In this document: positions 35,597 to 48,561 of the stretch, one piece after another
How the letters are laid out: each line of letters starts with the position of its first letter
Numbering within the stretch: position 1 is the first letter of the stretch
Source: Forficula auricularia
Taxonomy: Eukaryota > Arthropoda > Insecta > Dermaptera > Forficulidae
DNA length: 64,000 nucleotides
Direction of reading: 5' to 3'
NCBI GenBank assembly: GCA_024734495.1
Contig: JALMQS010000153.1
Coordinates: 9,697,294 to 9,761,293, forward strand
The notes under the pieces: generated by a model
The model's database searches: none
What the model saw: only the letters and a program-made list of their open reading frames with translations
What the model was told of the DNA's origin: nothing
Program-made: the position numbers and the translations under genes

Positions 35597-36094
35597 AGTG
35601 GGTAGCCAAATTATTATACTCGTTTGAAAAATTATCTTTCATACTTTTTTAAGGGCTTAGCTTACTATTAAACTGATAATATCGTTTCACTTGTTATCTT
35701 TATAGGTTTATTAGCTTAGGACTATACAAATTCAATAATTCAAATACAATTCAAAATACAATTTCAATATTTAGTGAATCCTCCCTTTCGAGCAATCACA
35801 TTTTATATGTTCTACGGTATGATGTCAATACATTTTTTGGCTATTTCTTGAAGTCTAAGTATATTGTGCCATGATTTAATAATATTTTCTATCAAGTCCC
35901 TTTTGTTAGTAATTATTTTATCCTTGCAAATTTCTTCTTTTAGGGCCGCCCATACATTTTCGATCTGGTCGAGTTGACACGCCAGTCCAAAAGGGTTATT
36001 AGACTAGATTACTACTAGATTTTTTGAAACGTTTGAATAAAATAAATTTTCTTGGTAGAAATCATATGCGTATAATAATTTGGGCACTCACTGT
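35597..36094 (-). mobile_element. Tc1-like deletion derivative
   Basis: Ends are CAGTGGGTAGCCAAATTATT on the left and, reversed, CAGTGAGTGCCCAAATTATT on the right. TA follows the right end; the left flank has decayed to AA. Most of the transposase is deleted. Confidence 0.8.
35765..35990 (-). pseudogene. Tc1-like transposase C-terminus
   Basis: The frame reads LACQLDQIENVWAALKEEI, then SWHNILRLQEIAKKCIDIIP, and after two stops NVIARKGGFTKY. IENVW carries the last acidic residue of the DDE triad in Tc1-like enzymes. Stops after DIIP and the lost N-terminal two thirds make it inactive. Confidence 0.8.
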
Positions 36095-36096
36095 AA

Positions 36097-37639
36097 TTGT
36101 GAGCTACAAATGTGCTAAAGAAAGATCAATGAATATATGTTTTGTTTTATAGAAAAAGCTGTTTTTTACAAAGAGCGATAAAATAAGGCACCGAGGAAGT
36201 CAAAATAATCAAAGCTCTGTGTTTTAATTTGTCCAATTGCCTGAGATCCCTTTTATGTAATTCTTTAATTTTTTATAGGACTACCATAAAATGGAAAATA
36301 TTACAGACGATGAGAATTTTATGGAATTTGTGCAACTTGTCGCATCTGATAACAATGGCAACAAGATATATAAGTGAGCAGTTTTATAGATCGATCCACT
36401 AGCTTCATACTCTTAAGCTGCTCTGTGTTTAGAAACAAGCCATAAGCTCTGTTTCTCATGCCGGTTAATGAAAATTACCCAAATTTATCATTAGCACTCA
36501 AGTAAAATTTTCATTAGCCCTTCAATCGCGGATTATCACTATATTACTCTACGCCTAGCCTACATAGTGAATTGAAGGGGCCAAAGGACGCTTTTATCAC
36601 TATACTAATACATCGACGCTCTCCATTTGATGCATACTTCAAAATATTCACTTTATTTTATAAAATTTTAAACGGACTTCATAAAATTATCCAAAATTTT
36701 TTTATCTATTATAATCATTATTATTATTATTATCCATAATCCAATCCTTTTTCTAACGTTTTCAGAAAATAGCTTAATTTCTTTATTTATTATTTATTTT
36801 AAATTTTTTTTAAAATTATTATTATTCAAATCAGTAAGATTAAATTCATTAGTATACTTGGCAGTACAAAGAGAACCACTGAGATTACACCACCCAGATA
36901 AGATTATAAGATATATACCCCTCCCTGCTATCTACGCCTATCTACTACCCTTTCCCTCAGCTTTTCATAATTCTCCTCCAAAATCACCACTATCTTTTTG
37001 TAATCTCACTACAACACTTTAGATATCAAATTAGTTTTTGTTTGTTGATGGTAAGAAGAGAATGGATGTATTTGTAGAATTTATTCATAATTTTACCTTA
37101 GCTAGTTTATTTGGTACCAAAATGATGTAAAAATTGATAGGTACTTTGACGACCTCCCTTTAGTAGTGAATTAAATTGGAAAAATAGTTTAATTCTACTC
37201 GCAAAAAAATCTTTAATGTAATACCCAATCACAAACACAATAATATTTTTATTTTCGATCCAAAAAATAAATAATCTTCCAGGTACTAAGTCATATAAAA
37301 GGAAAATATTGTTTGTTGGTCATACGTCTTGACCAAATTTAAATAAGTAAGAAAATTGAAACTTTTTAAGGTAGCAATTATTAATTTCTTGGGGACTTAA
37401 ATTTAGGAGGTCACCAATCAGAATTTGGCTCACTCTCATGTTCTGCTTCCGGCATTTTCGTAACTAATTCTACATTCGCATTCATTATGACCTTGAGTAA
37501 AAATTTTAATGGATATTGTGATTTTTTCATTTCAGATTTAATATTTATCATGCACTCGAATTTGTTATCAAATGAGCAAAAAATAAACATTTGGGTCAGC
37601 AAATGAACTATTATATTCAAATCAAGATGTTGGTCCTAG
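36097..37639. other. AT-rich stretch without recognisable gene
   Basis: Contains an (ATT)n tract near 36719-36735. A short open stretch at 36282-36380 reads ENITDDENFMEFVQLVASD but has no recognised family. Confidence 0.35.
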
Positions 37640-37779
37640 TCAACCTTTAAATAATAATCCATACCCCCACAATATCATAGATTAATTCCATCTACTAGTA
37701 AAAATATTGAAAATAATGATCAATTAATTGAATTGTTTGAAGAAAATTCTAATGTTATTTAAACTTACCTAACTGTGCA

Positions 37780-39739
37780 TTGTTATACTCACTAGATATT
37801 TTCAATTATATATTTAATAGTGGGAATATCCCTAAAGAGTGGAAACAATTTTTAGTCGTACCGATCATCAAACAAAATAAAGTTCTAAACTTGCCTCGTC
37901 GTATAGATCTATCGCATTGTCTTCTTGCGTTTGCAAAACATATGAGAGAATGCTGAAATGTTGACTTGAATGGTGGATTGAAAACAAAAATATATTGGCT
38001 CCTAGTCAAAATGGATTTAGACGAGATAGATCAACTGTGGATAATTTAAGTACTATTACAAATAGCATTTATAATACATTTACAAATAAAGAAATTATGC
38101 TTGGACTCTCACTCGATCTTTCAAAGGCATATGACAATATTAAAATTTCTAAGTTTATAAACAACATAGAATTCCGATACAATATATTAATTATATCCAA
38201 ATGAGTTATGAAAGTAGAGATATATTCATTAAATATAAAGGACAAAATATTGGACCACGAACAACATATAAAGGTCTAGCACAAGGAGGAATACTATCTC
38301 CTATTCTATTCGCATTATATACAGCGGATATGGAAGCATACATTTATTACAAAATAGTGAAATAAAAATACAATAGTTTGCTGACGATATTTTATATAAG
38401 TCTTCACCTACATTGGAAGAAAATATAAATAAAATAGAAATCGTAGTAACCAAATTAATCGAGTGGTTAGAACAAAATGACCTCAATCTATCAGTTGAAA
38501 AATCATCTGCTATAATTTTTACACGAAAAATAAATCATTCTAAAACACAAGAAATTACCATAGCTAATAATAATTGGAAAATCCTCAAGGAGATTAAACT
38601 GTTAGGGATTACTTTAGACAGAAAATTAAGTTTTGCATCTCAAGTAAATAGCGTGACATCTAAATGTGAGAAAGGTTTAAATATAATGAGGTCTCTCACA
38701 AGGGTATGGTGGGGCGCGGACCCAAAATTGTTGAAACTTATTTACAACTCATTGGTAAGATCCCCTATAGATTACGGAGGTTTCATTTATGCAAACAACC
38801 ATCACAAGAAAAAATTAGACGCTATACAATATAGAGGTCTAAGGACCATATTAGGAGCTATGAAATCTTCCCCGACAAACTCCCTTCAAGTGGAAGCAAA
38901 TGAGCCTCCGAATGAAATAAGATTATATAATTTGGGATGTAAATATATACTTAAAAAAATATATATAAATAATAATTCGGTAATAGAGTCCCTAGAGATT
39001 TTAAAGAACTCGTCAGATCAAACTGGTTATTGGTTGAGAAACCCCAATAAGACACCATTCTTGCTGAAATGTTTTGAAAAATAAGTCCATTCAGGCACTT
39101 GATTCAACCATATTCAAGATCTCCCATATATGATACGAATCTAAGAATACTAAACTATTTATTAAAAGTGGATTTAAATTTTAACAATGCTTCAAACACC
39201 AACCTATCACATAATATATCTTTCAAAATATATATAAATAAATTTTATAAAGAGTATTATCAAATTTTTACAGATGGATCAAAAAGAAATAATGACTTCT
39301 CAGCAATGAGTATATAAGATCCTCAATTAAAAACTGGAAAAGCTTATATTCTTCCTAAGGAAGCATCTATTTTCACAGCAGAAGCAATGGCTATCTATGA
39401 AGCAATAAATTATATAAAAAATTTCAATTGTAAAAAGTTTATAATCTGTTCAGACTCCCTATCAGTACTAACAACACTGACAACAATTGGAAAAGTGCAC
39501 GGACCACTTCATTCGCGAATACATATATCCCCATGACTTCAAGGAACTGGAACTCTCTCCCAGCCTCTATCTTTCCCAGCACCTATGATCTTCAAACCTT
39601 CCAAAACCAGGGTGCATAGACACCTGCGTCTACATCCTCTCTCTTAATCAACTTTCCCTTCTCTTCGGTAATGCAAGGGTCTTTCGAGATCCATAGGGGC
39701 TACATCTTTACTGGTGCACCCCTTCTTGCATTCGATTGC

Positions 39740-39775
<36 letters not shown>

Positions 39776-40426
39776 AAAAAAAAACAATAGAATTTGCCAA
39801 ATTAAATTTTCTTCTATTGAAAATTAAAAAAGAAATATACCAAGTTGGACAAATGGGCAAAGAAATAGAACTGATGTGGATTAAAAGTCATTCTGGAATT
39901 TGTGCGAATGAGAAAGCAGATGCAATGGCCAAAAATGCTAGGATAAATTTTCCAACAAAAGCAATCCCAGTGAACGATATAATGACTACAATTAAAATGA
40001 ATAATAATAAAGAATGGCAAAGACAATGGATAGAATCTCTAAGACTTAAAGGTTTCAACCTTTATTGGTTGAGAAGTAAGGTTGGCAGAATTCCATGGCA
40101 TCATGAAATAATTGGACCTAGAATATTTTATTCTACTATAAATAGAATGAGACTAAACCATGCTCTGTATCAGGCTCATCTTGTTAAAATAGGACTGTAT
40201 GATGAGCGAGAGTGTTCATGTGATGGTATATCGTATATCATGGGGATGTCTCAATCATATGATATTTATTTGTCCAAAATTTAGATTTAGAGATAGATTA
40301 GAGGATGAATTGATTGCCAACGATGTTCAAAGGCCATGGAATTTGGCGCATCTTTTGTCTTTCGAGAGAGCGGAAATATACAAATCATTGATGAGGTTTA
40401 TCCTAGCAAATAAGATCAAGCTATAG
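37780..40426 (+). pseudogene. I-type LINE ORF2 (RT-RNase H), frameshifted
   Basis: RT motifs: VGIFPKEWKQFLVVPIIKQN, APSQNGFRRDRSTVDNLS, LSLDLSKAYDNI and GLAQGGILSPILFALYTADM; the FADD box has decayed near 38378. Then come NLSVEKSSAIIF and LLGITLDRKLSFASQVNSV. RNase H segments are QIFTDGSKRN, FTAEAMAIYEAINYI and, after the Jockey insert, ELMWIKSHSGICANEKADAM. The tail has ERECSCDG. Several frame changes and stops make it non-functional. Confidence 0.8.
39488..39784 (+). mobile_element. Jockey-type LINE 3' fragment with poly(A), inserted in the I-type LINE
   Basis: The fragment begins TGGAAAAGTGCACGGACCAC, contains a diverged end of the Jockey ORF (around GGAACTGGAACTCTCTCCC) and a 3' UTR, and ends in a long A-run. 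AACAAT flanks both sides (39482-39487 and 39783-39788). Removing it restores LTTIEFAKLNF of the host RNase H frame. Confidence 0.88.
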
Positions 40427-40720
40427 AACAATTGAGAACTACAGTTATTATAACTAATTTATATTTGGCTGTAAAAAATTTGATTTGTGAAATTTTTTCA
40501 TTATTTATTTATTAATTTCTTGTTCTATTTATTTATTCATTGTTTATTTATTTATTAATTTATTGTTTTATTTATTAATTTATTATTTTATTTCATTATG
40601 TATTATTTTCATTGTCTGTGATACTATTTGATTGTTTAAAATTTTTTGTACACAATTTTATAATTGTTATGTATAATTTATATTTGGATTAATATAATGA
40701 TGCTAGACCGGTTTTATTTT

Positions 40721-40809
40721 ATTTTAAACAATTTTCGATGCTCTTTTACTCACTGTCCATCCAGAGAATTTAAAGACCGAGTAAAAGAGCATCGAAAATT
40801 GTTTAAAAT
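40721..40809. repeat. 31-bp inverted repeat (hairpin)
   Basis: Perfect arms ATTTTAAACAATTTTCGATG... at 40721-40751 and 40779-40809 are separated by 27 bp. No element type is recognised. Confidence 0.75.
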
Positions 40810-41097
40810 TATATTTGGATGTGAGAATTTTAGACTCATGGTAGACTGGCTACAATGGAATTCATTCCGAAGCCATTAAGGGGAGAGAAAGTAAAAAAAT
40901 AAATAAAAATTCCATGAATAGGACGTCATCTTATTGCATAAATAAATAAATTATAAATATATATATATACTATATATATATGAGAGAGAGAGATCAAGTT
41001 AGATTAATTGTTCGTTTGCTTGTGATCTTTCATGTATTAAAATGGATGTGCTCGCAGCTCTGATAATTTTGGTAAATAATTAAAAAATAAAAATAAG

Positions 41098-41197
41098 TTG
41101 AGTGGATATTGATGAGACAGTCCAAAAAAAGAAGGTAATTTATACTATCTTTTTATTCATAAGCCTTTTTTGGACTGCATCATCAATATCCACTCAA
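41098..41197. repeat. ~100-bp hairpin repeat
   Basis: TTGAGTGGATATTGATGA on the left and its complement on the right, extended by AGTCCAAAAAA / TTTTTTGGACT, form an imperfect stem of about 30 bp. It may be a small MITE. Confidence 0.65.
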
Positions 41198-41554
41198 TTT
41201 CACTTATCAGTCCGTCTCCAAAAATTACTCCAATCTTATAAAAATAAGTTTTAAAAATGTATCTTAGTTAAAGATTTGTACATTTAATGGCGGGGGGGGG
41301 GGGGGGGAGGTGGGATTTTTATCAAATTTTAATGTGAGAGTTTTTTTAGTTTTTTTTCTCAAAAATTTCATTTTTAATTCTTAATTTTTTATTTTTTTAT
41401 TTTCAAACACCTATCTATGTAAAAGATAAATAAAATACTGAAGATTTAAAAATTCAACAGAGAGAACATTTTTTCTTTAGTACAAAAAAAATCCCCATAC
41501 TTCCATTACTAGAAATAAAAGCATGGGTGAATATTTTAATTGAACTTCAAATTA

Positions 41555-43090
41555 AATAAACTGCAACGGATTGCTGCTAAACTTTATCCAAATTCATTTG
41601 AAATATTAATATGTTTATTCCTTTATTATTAATCAGATATCACTTGCAGTTTGCAGTTCATGTTGAATTTAATTCAAAAATAATGATCGATTCTCATTTA
41701 ACAGTCGAGGAATAACCATTCTACATTCGATTTTTGACATTTTGATTATTATTGGTAACCATTGCTGAAGAAAAACATGGAGGAATCGACTTAAAATCAA
41801 AAATAACGATCGATTCTTATCTAATACTAGAGGAATAACCATATTGCATTCCATTTTTGATGTTTTGACTATTAATAGCAACCTCTACTGAAAACGTGGA
41901 AGAATCAACTTAAAATCAAAAAGACTAAATTCATTTATGGCAAAAAACTCAAGCTTGAGTTGTTTACCAAAAAAGAATTTAGTCTTTTTTGATTTTAAGT
42001 TGATTCTTCCATGTTTTCATTAGAGGTTGCCATTAATAGTCAAAACATCAAAAATGGAATGCAATAAGGTTATTCCTCTAGTATTAGATAAGAATCGATT
42101 GCTATTTTTGATTTTAAGCCGAGTCTTCTATGTCTTGAGCAATGGTTACCAATAATAATCGAAGCGTCAAAAATTGAATGTGGAATTATTATTCCTCAAG
42201 TAATAGATGAGAATCAATCGTTATTTTTGATTTTAAGTCGATTCCTCTATGTCTTCAGCAATGGTTACCAATAAAAACCGAAACGTCAAAAATCCAATAT
42301 AGAATGGTTATTCCTCAAGTACTAGATGAGAATCAATCGCTATTTTTGGTTTTAAGTCGATTCCTCCATGTTTTCAGCAAAGGTAACGGATAAGAAAACA
42401 ACGCAGTTGCTATGGTTACTTATAAAATTTCCTCCCAAATTTTCAGCATTTTAGCCTATCCATTCTTACTTAAGCAAGGTTAAATGAGCTATATTAAAAC
42501 GATCAAATGAATAAATTTTAAAGAATTTAAAAAAGTACTATCTTACTCTAGAGTAAAGTACTTTAAAATATAAATTTACTAAAAACGTTATTTATCCTTT
42601 TTTGTAGTCCTCAAGGTACTTAATTAGGATATTAAATTTCATCAAAATTGGTTAAGTCATTTTCAAGATATTTAGAAAAAACTAAAAAAGTACTTAAATA
42701 AAGTACTAATGTTTGTGGGCCAATATGAACCAAAAATTAATCAGCGCTTCATTTTGTTAAAAGAATCGAAGGTTTTCAATTTAATTTCAATGGTGCAACG
42801 GTGTGGAAAAAATCGTGGGCCAAAAAACGATACCATCCATCCATCCATCCATTATTTTAGCCTATCCATTCGCACTAAATGAAAAAAAAATTTGGCCTCT
42901 CGACGAGACCCCATGTAATTTTTGGCAAAACCTTCACATGCTAAAATCAACCTAATTGAATACTACAATTTGTGACTTTAATTGAGTCCATGGGTTCCGT
43001 AGTCTTTGCCTGAGGACCCTTTGAAGTCGCGCTTGCCGCGAGACCGATTACAATACTTTCCCCATGCTTCGCATTGGATAAAGTAAAAAG
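41555..43090 (+). mobile_element. Helentron-like element with inverted tandem arrays (second full copy)
   Basis: The layout matches 19683-21740: AACTGCAACGGATTGCTGCT and ACTTTATCCAA at the left, reversed units at 41680-41935, a palindromic centre AACTCAAGCTTGAGTTG (41947-41963), forward units to about 42380, a short (CATC)n tract near 42834-42851 and TTGGATAAAGT at 43075-43085. It has two to four units per arm, so unit number varies between copies. Confidence 0.72.
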
Positions 43091-43285
43091 GTAACTCTTT
43101 TATTTTAGTGATGCTAGAATGTATGGAGGAAAGTGGTTTGGGTGTGGGGCGGAATTGGGGTGTGGTGGGGGTTGATGGGTGCAAGAGGTAGGGTGAAGTG
43201 GTGGGGGTTCGGGATTAATATATAGCATTTAACTGAAGCAAAAAGTTACCGAGCATCGCTCGGTGGCCAGAAGTACTATAATATT
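43091..43285 (+). mobile_element. Helitron/Helentron-type 3' end fragment
   Basis: A G-rich segment leads to TTACCGAGCATCGCTCGGTG, holding the perfect hairpin CCGAGC-ATC-GCTCGG, about 10 bp before the end. It lies directly after the Helentron-like unit and may be part of a larger composite. Confidence 0.55.
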
Positions 43286-43344
43286 TAATAAAACAATTTA
43301 AAATCATTTTCGAAAGAAGCTCTCTCGCGAGCCGGGTAGGTACC

Positions 43345-43690
43345 GAAAAATAATAATTATTATTATTATTTGTTTATCGGCGCGTCGACTACTATGGTCA
43401 TTTGCGCCATCACGTAAGTACAGAATAATCTCATACAACAATAACGACAACAAACAAACAACAACCGTATACAATTAAATCAATTTCAACAAGTGTACTC
43501 GACTCAAAAATTCGAACAATTTCTCAAAACCCTCCTGGTCAGTCAACAGGCTTCCGATTGATACACCTTCTATCTTAGAATTTATTCTTTGTGCGCCATA
43601 CCGAGGACAATCAATCAAAATATGGTCAACCGTGACTCTAGTATAGCAGGTTCCACACCATGCCTCTCTAAAATCGAAATAGTGAATAAC
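43345..43690 (-). pseudogene. I-type LINE C-terminus and 3' end with (AAT)n tail
   Basis: On the - strand the frame reads EAWCGTCYTRVTVDHILIDC and FLSRVHLLKLI before its stop at 43475. The CxxC..H..C pattern is the zinc-knuckle-like end of I/Jockey-group ORF2. A (ATT)n tract at about 43354-43372 is the LINE tail. This continues the RNase H fragment at 49084-49740 across the foldback insert. Confidence 0.75.
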
Positions 43691-45576
43691 CACTATTTGG
43701 AAGTGAATAGTCACTATTCGAAATAATTAAAAGTATACCACTGCCAATATAGTGAATAGTCATTATTTGATTTAGTGAACCTCTAATTTTCCACCGCATT
43801 CAAATAGTGGAACCCCACTCTTAGAAATAGTGACATTAATAAGAAAGCTTTAAAAATTAAAAAAATCTCTTAGAAAAATTTAAAAACTGTTATCTATTGG
43901 ATCAGAAAACTAGCAGAAGGGATTTGAAAGAATAAAACATTTTATTAATATTGGTGATAATAATACTTTAATTTTTTTAACATGGAATATAATTATTAAC
44001 TATTGAACAAAATACAAGTAAAACAATAATGTATGATTATTCGGAATAATTTTGTGAATATGTTAAAGATATGTATTATAATAAAAAAACAAAAAAAATA
44101 ACTAAAAAAAATGTTTTTAATAACAGAACATTAGCTTAGGATTTAAAGGTAGTTGTTCCGCCAAATTCGTTCTTAGGATTTTTTGAAATTTAGATAGATT
44201 ATTATTTAAATATTTCTGCAATAACCAATACATATTTTAAGACAATTTTGATTCATAGTTACAACACAGTTTCTGAGATAATAAGGAATAAATAATGAAA
44301 AATATATAAAAAAAAATTAGATCTAAAAACAATTTGGCACCAGCGCATTTATTTCAACCAGCGAAAGATGCATGCGCAAGATTTTTTCAAAATTATAATT
44401 TTCATAAGGAGTAACATATGGCGTTGATTCCATTTAGAGGTGGTGGAGGGGTGGTTAAAAATTAAAAATCTAGGCCATTTGAGCAAACTCAACTCAAATT
44501 TTGTATACATATTCAGTGGGCCCCCAGAGTGTAAAAATGCAAAAACTAACCCCCCCCACATGAATATAAATAATTTTATTAAATATTAAATATAAGTGAG
44601 GGGCCAGGTTGTATGGTAAAGTCAAGTGGATGACCACATCAGAACACGTCAGCTTATTTAAAAATATCATTATAAAATATTAAAATTAAAAGAAAATAAT
44701 GAATATTGTATTCATTCATTTTACATAAAATGTGGATTCAGTTGGATTTAAATACATATAAATAAAGAGTATGTTAAAGATATTTTAATAAAAAACTAAT
44801 AAACTGCAACGGCATCCTGTCTTGGAATCAAATGACCGTGTGAAAAAAAAACAATTCCTATTCTTATAGATCAAGAGCCCACGACGACCAGACCTTCGAT
44901 ATTTTTATAAAAGCTTAAAGTTTTTCTGTGCATGTCCGCTATACAGGTAAGAACGACCAGCGACTATAGAGTTTGGGTTGTGGTTACTTTGGCAGGTAAA
45001 AGGTAATAAAGGTGGATAAAATAGTACTTTAAATTCGTTAAAGTATAAAGCTCAATTTTATATATATATATATTTTTTCAGTTTTAAAAACAACTGATTC
45101 TCACTATTTAATGATTGTTAAATTAATAGTTAAATAATGTAACTTTTAGCCTATAAAATTTGTCAAAAGTAATCAAACAACATTTGACATTTATTTCGAA
45201 AACTAAATGAAGGTTTTTTTGAACCTATTAGGTGGTATATTCACATATGATCAGGTGACCAGACGTCCAACTTTTAACTTTTCCAAAAATTTTTATATAA
45301 AAGTATGACATTATATTAATTTGTCTATAATTAGAAAGAATTTAATTTTAAGGACAGAATCTAATATATTAATAGAAATATTATTAAATTGGGATATCAG
45401 AGGAATTCATCCCCCCAGAAGTCGAACCTGAGAACCAACTTGCTTTCCGGGCAGCTGGCTCACACCCTCGAGACAAAAAACTCCCTCTGAATATATTATA
45501 GCAATATTTGATGTAAGCATAGACATCTTTCACTCCATTAATATATAAAGGAAATTAAAAAATTTAGAAAGAGAAA

Positions 45577-45853
45577 CAAAGAGGTTGTCCTCTGCTTGAT
45601 GCAAATAAACATATACACATATATATCAAGATGATATATCTGTATATATATTATTTATTTGTTTGAGACTATAGTTTCGAAGACTTGGTCTTCATCATCA
45701 GTCTTTCTTCAATTATAAATGTTTTTCATGGAGTCAATATCATATGGATATTGAAAACTTGGTGTTCCTTCGTCACTGGAATGCTAGGAACTATATATGT
45801 GTATATGTTTATTTGCATCAAGCAGAGGACAACCTCTTTGTTTCTCTTTGTGA
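45577..45853 (-). mobile_element. Penelope-type terminal repeat fragment with hammerhead-like core
   Basis: Inverted segments with ATGCAAATAAACATATACAC on the left and its complement on the right (45796-45830) enclose sequence matching 55611-55838, including the hammerhead-like motif on the - strand. No coding part is present. Confidence 0.65.
45655..45725 (-). ncRNA. Hammerhead-ribozyme-like motif (antisense copy)
   Basis: On the - strand: CTGATGA, one extra T, stem II GAAGAC-CAA-GTCTTC, GAAA, then C-TATA-G and the TC completing a GTC cleavage triplet. The core is identical to the motif at 55675-55741, while flanks differ slightly. Very short stem III is typical of hammerheads reported from Penelope-like elements. 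The extra T between CUGAUGA and stem II is unusual. Confidence 0.55.
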
Positions 45854-45955
45854 ATCAACAACTCTGCTACTCTCGGCAAAACAAAAACTTTTCAATTAAA
45901 AAATTTAGCTTAAAATGAAAAAAAGTTTTTCATACAAGTCCTGCTATTTTAATAT

Positions 45956-46276
45956 AAAAGTAAAGATTTGAGCATCTTATTTTTGAAAAGAGTTGGAATG
46001 TTTTTCAAAAATGAGCTCGGGTTCATATTATCAAATCAATTTTAAACTAGAAAGAATTTAATTTTTACGACAGAATCTAAGATATTAATAGAACTCCTGG
46101 GGGGATGAATCCCCTCTGATATCGCAATTTAATAATATTTCTATTATTATCTTAGATTCTGTCCTTAAAATTAAATTCTTTCTAGTTTAAAATTGATTTG
46201 ATAATCTGAACCCGAGTTCATTTTTGAAAAACATTCCAACTCTTTTCAAAAATAAGATGCTCAAATCTTTACTTTG
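45956..46276. repeat. Palindrome with ~130-bp arms
   Basis: Arms at 45956-46084 and 46128-46276 share AAGTAAAGATTTGAGCATCT and its complement. Part of the left arm recurs at 45330-45420, next to a tRNA-like CAGGTTCGACTTCTGG segment read on the - strand. Confidence 0.8.
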
Positions 46277-46593
46277 TCTATAATGTTTTTTTTTTATTTT
46301 TTATTAGTTGCGGTCTTTTTTTTATGCACTTCTATAAATGTTAGCTTGACACATTAATAAAGGACGACATTGAGAAATCGAAACTTTTCCTTCTTCAGGG
46401 CCCGAAATGAAGGGGTTAAATTTATAGGATAAATTAACATACAACATGCTGAAATTTGGCCTACTGATAGAGTTTGGGGTATATTAAAAGGTAAAAATCT
46501 TTCAGGACATAAAATGAAGGAGTGAAAATTCAGCCTTTAAAATAAATGCGTGAATCTTGTAGGCTAAATTTCCATCCAACTTACAAAAAGAAG

Positions 46594-47179
46594 TGAAATC
46601 TCAACAAAAACACTTGTGTAAAAAAAGGCCAAGTTCGATTAATAAAATCCGTTTGCCAAAAAAAGTAGTGAGATCTAATGTGCTGCCAAGTTCAACATCA
46701 TCAATTTATTAAATGAGTCGAGAATATATTAGTAGCTTCAATTAAAACGCATGTTTTTCATTTCACATGTCCCTCTATATTTTTTATTGATTTCACATTT
46801 TTAGTTGAAATTGTTTTCATAAAACTTGGCTTTTACGCATTATTATGTATGTCACGAATTACTAGTTACCATATCATGGGATCTTAATAAGAGGGAGTGG
46901 TGGAGGCCCTATCAAACAATAATAATAATAATTTAATGCGTAAAAGCCAAGTTTTATGAAAATAATTTCAACTAAAAATGTGAAATCAATAAAAAATATA
47001 GAGGGACATGTGAAATGAAAAACATGCGTTTTAATTGAAGTTACTAATATATTCTCGACTCATTTAATAAATTGATGATGTTGAACTTGGCAGCACATTA
47101 GATCTCACTACTTTTTTTGGCAAACGGATTTTATTAATCGAACTTGGCCTTTTTTACACAAGTATTTTTGTTGAGATTT
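46594..47179. repeat. Palindrome with ~250-bp arms
   Basis: Arms 46594-46848 and 46932-47179 are almost perfect inverted copies (TCAACAAAAACACTTGTGTA on the left) with a spacer of about 85 bp. A related non-palindromic sequence lies near 30790-30990. Confidence 0.85.
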
Positions 47180-48561
47180 ATTTGTTTGATACTATAGTTA
47201 CACTATACTTAGTACAGTTTATTTGCATCAAGCAGAGGACTCTTTGTTTCTATTTATGACATTTAGGTGTAGACGCTTAGTAAGAATTATTGTGGCTGAT
47301 TTAGTAAAAACTCACAACGACAGTTATTTTAGATCGATTTAGAATTTGAAGCAATTTATCCAAAAATGGCTGATAAGTTTTTGGCTAAGTTGCCAACATT
47401 TTATGGACTTCAAATTCTAACATATATTAAAAAACATCGCCCAATGCTACGTATATAAGTGTTCTCAAATTATTAGCGACGCTAAGATTTATTTATAAAC
47501 AACATTTGTGCCTGAATTTCTCCCAATTCCTTCAAAAACCTAGTCATATGTTGATATACTTTATTTCGCAGGTAACTTACGTGCTTTGCTATACTTCTTG
47601 CCAAAATACTTCCCGTATCAAATTCGGTAAAAGTTGATAAAAGTAAATCGTGTTCTGATGTGGTCATCCACTTGACTTTTCCATACAGCCTGGCCCCTCA
47701 CTTATATTTAATATTTAATAAAATTATTTATATTCATGTAGAGGGAGGGGTTAGTTTTTGCATTTTTAGACTCTCTGGGGCCCACTGATTATGTATACAA
47801 AATTTGCTTGAGTTTGCTCAAATGGCCTAAATTTTTTAATTTTTAACACCTCCTCCACCACCCTTAAATGGAATCAACGCCTACGTTACTCCTTATGAAA
47901 ATTATAATTTTGAAAAAATCTAGCGCATGCATCTTTCGCTGGTTAAATAAATGCGCTGTTGCCAAATTGTTTTTAGTCTAATTTTTTTTATACATTTTCC
48001 ATTATTTATTCCTTATTATCTCAGAAACTGTGTTGTAACTATGAATCAAAATTGTCTTAAAATATGTATTGGTTATTGCTTAATGTTGGTTTAGTTTTTT
48101 ATAAAAATGGTAAGAAGGGTTTCTTAATAATAATTAAATATGTATGTAAATTTTCCGATATCCTGTATAGTGCAATGTTAAAGAGCCTGAAAAACTCGAT
48201 TTTTGAAATTTAATATTTCCGGAACTGTATTGTTCATAAATTTCGTTTTGCCACCAATCGATGCAGAAGTATTTAACTAATAATCTATCTAAATTTCAAA
48301 AAAATCTCTAAGAACGAATTTGGCGGAATAACTACCTTAAATCCTAAGCTAATGTTCTGTTTTTAAAACATTTTTTATTTTATTTGAAATAAATTAGTAT
48401 ATATATCATAAGAGTATTTATAATTTAAATTACCAATTCTAGAAGTGGCTTTAGTTCTTTTTTGTTTTTTATTATAATACATATCTTTAACATATTCACA
48501 AAATTATTCCGAATAATTATACATTATTGTTTTACTTATATTTTGTTCAATAGTTAATAAT

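Larger units (their letters stand above)
37640..40440 (+). mobile_element. Decayed I-type LINE with RNase H
   Basis: Partial RT, thumb/C-terminal region, RNase H and a Cys/His-like end can be followed across three frames. The element is split at 39488-39784 by a Jockey fragment. RNase H after RT is typical of the I group (I, R1, LOA and related clades). The 5' endonuclease part is not seen. Confidence 0.8.

Noticed and set aside
43475..43714. Host zinc-finger gene suggested by Cys and His residues
   Set aside because: The CxxC..H..C order and FLSRVHLLKLI ending are those of an I-type LINE C-terminus, followed by an (AAT)n tail.
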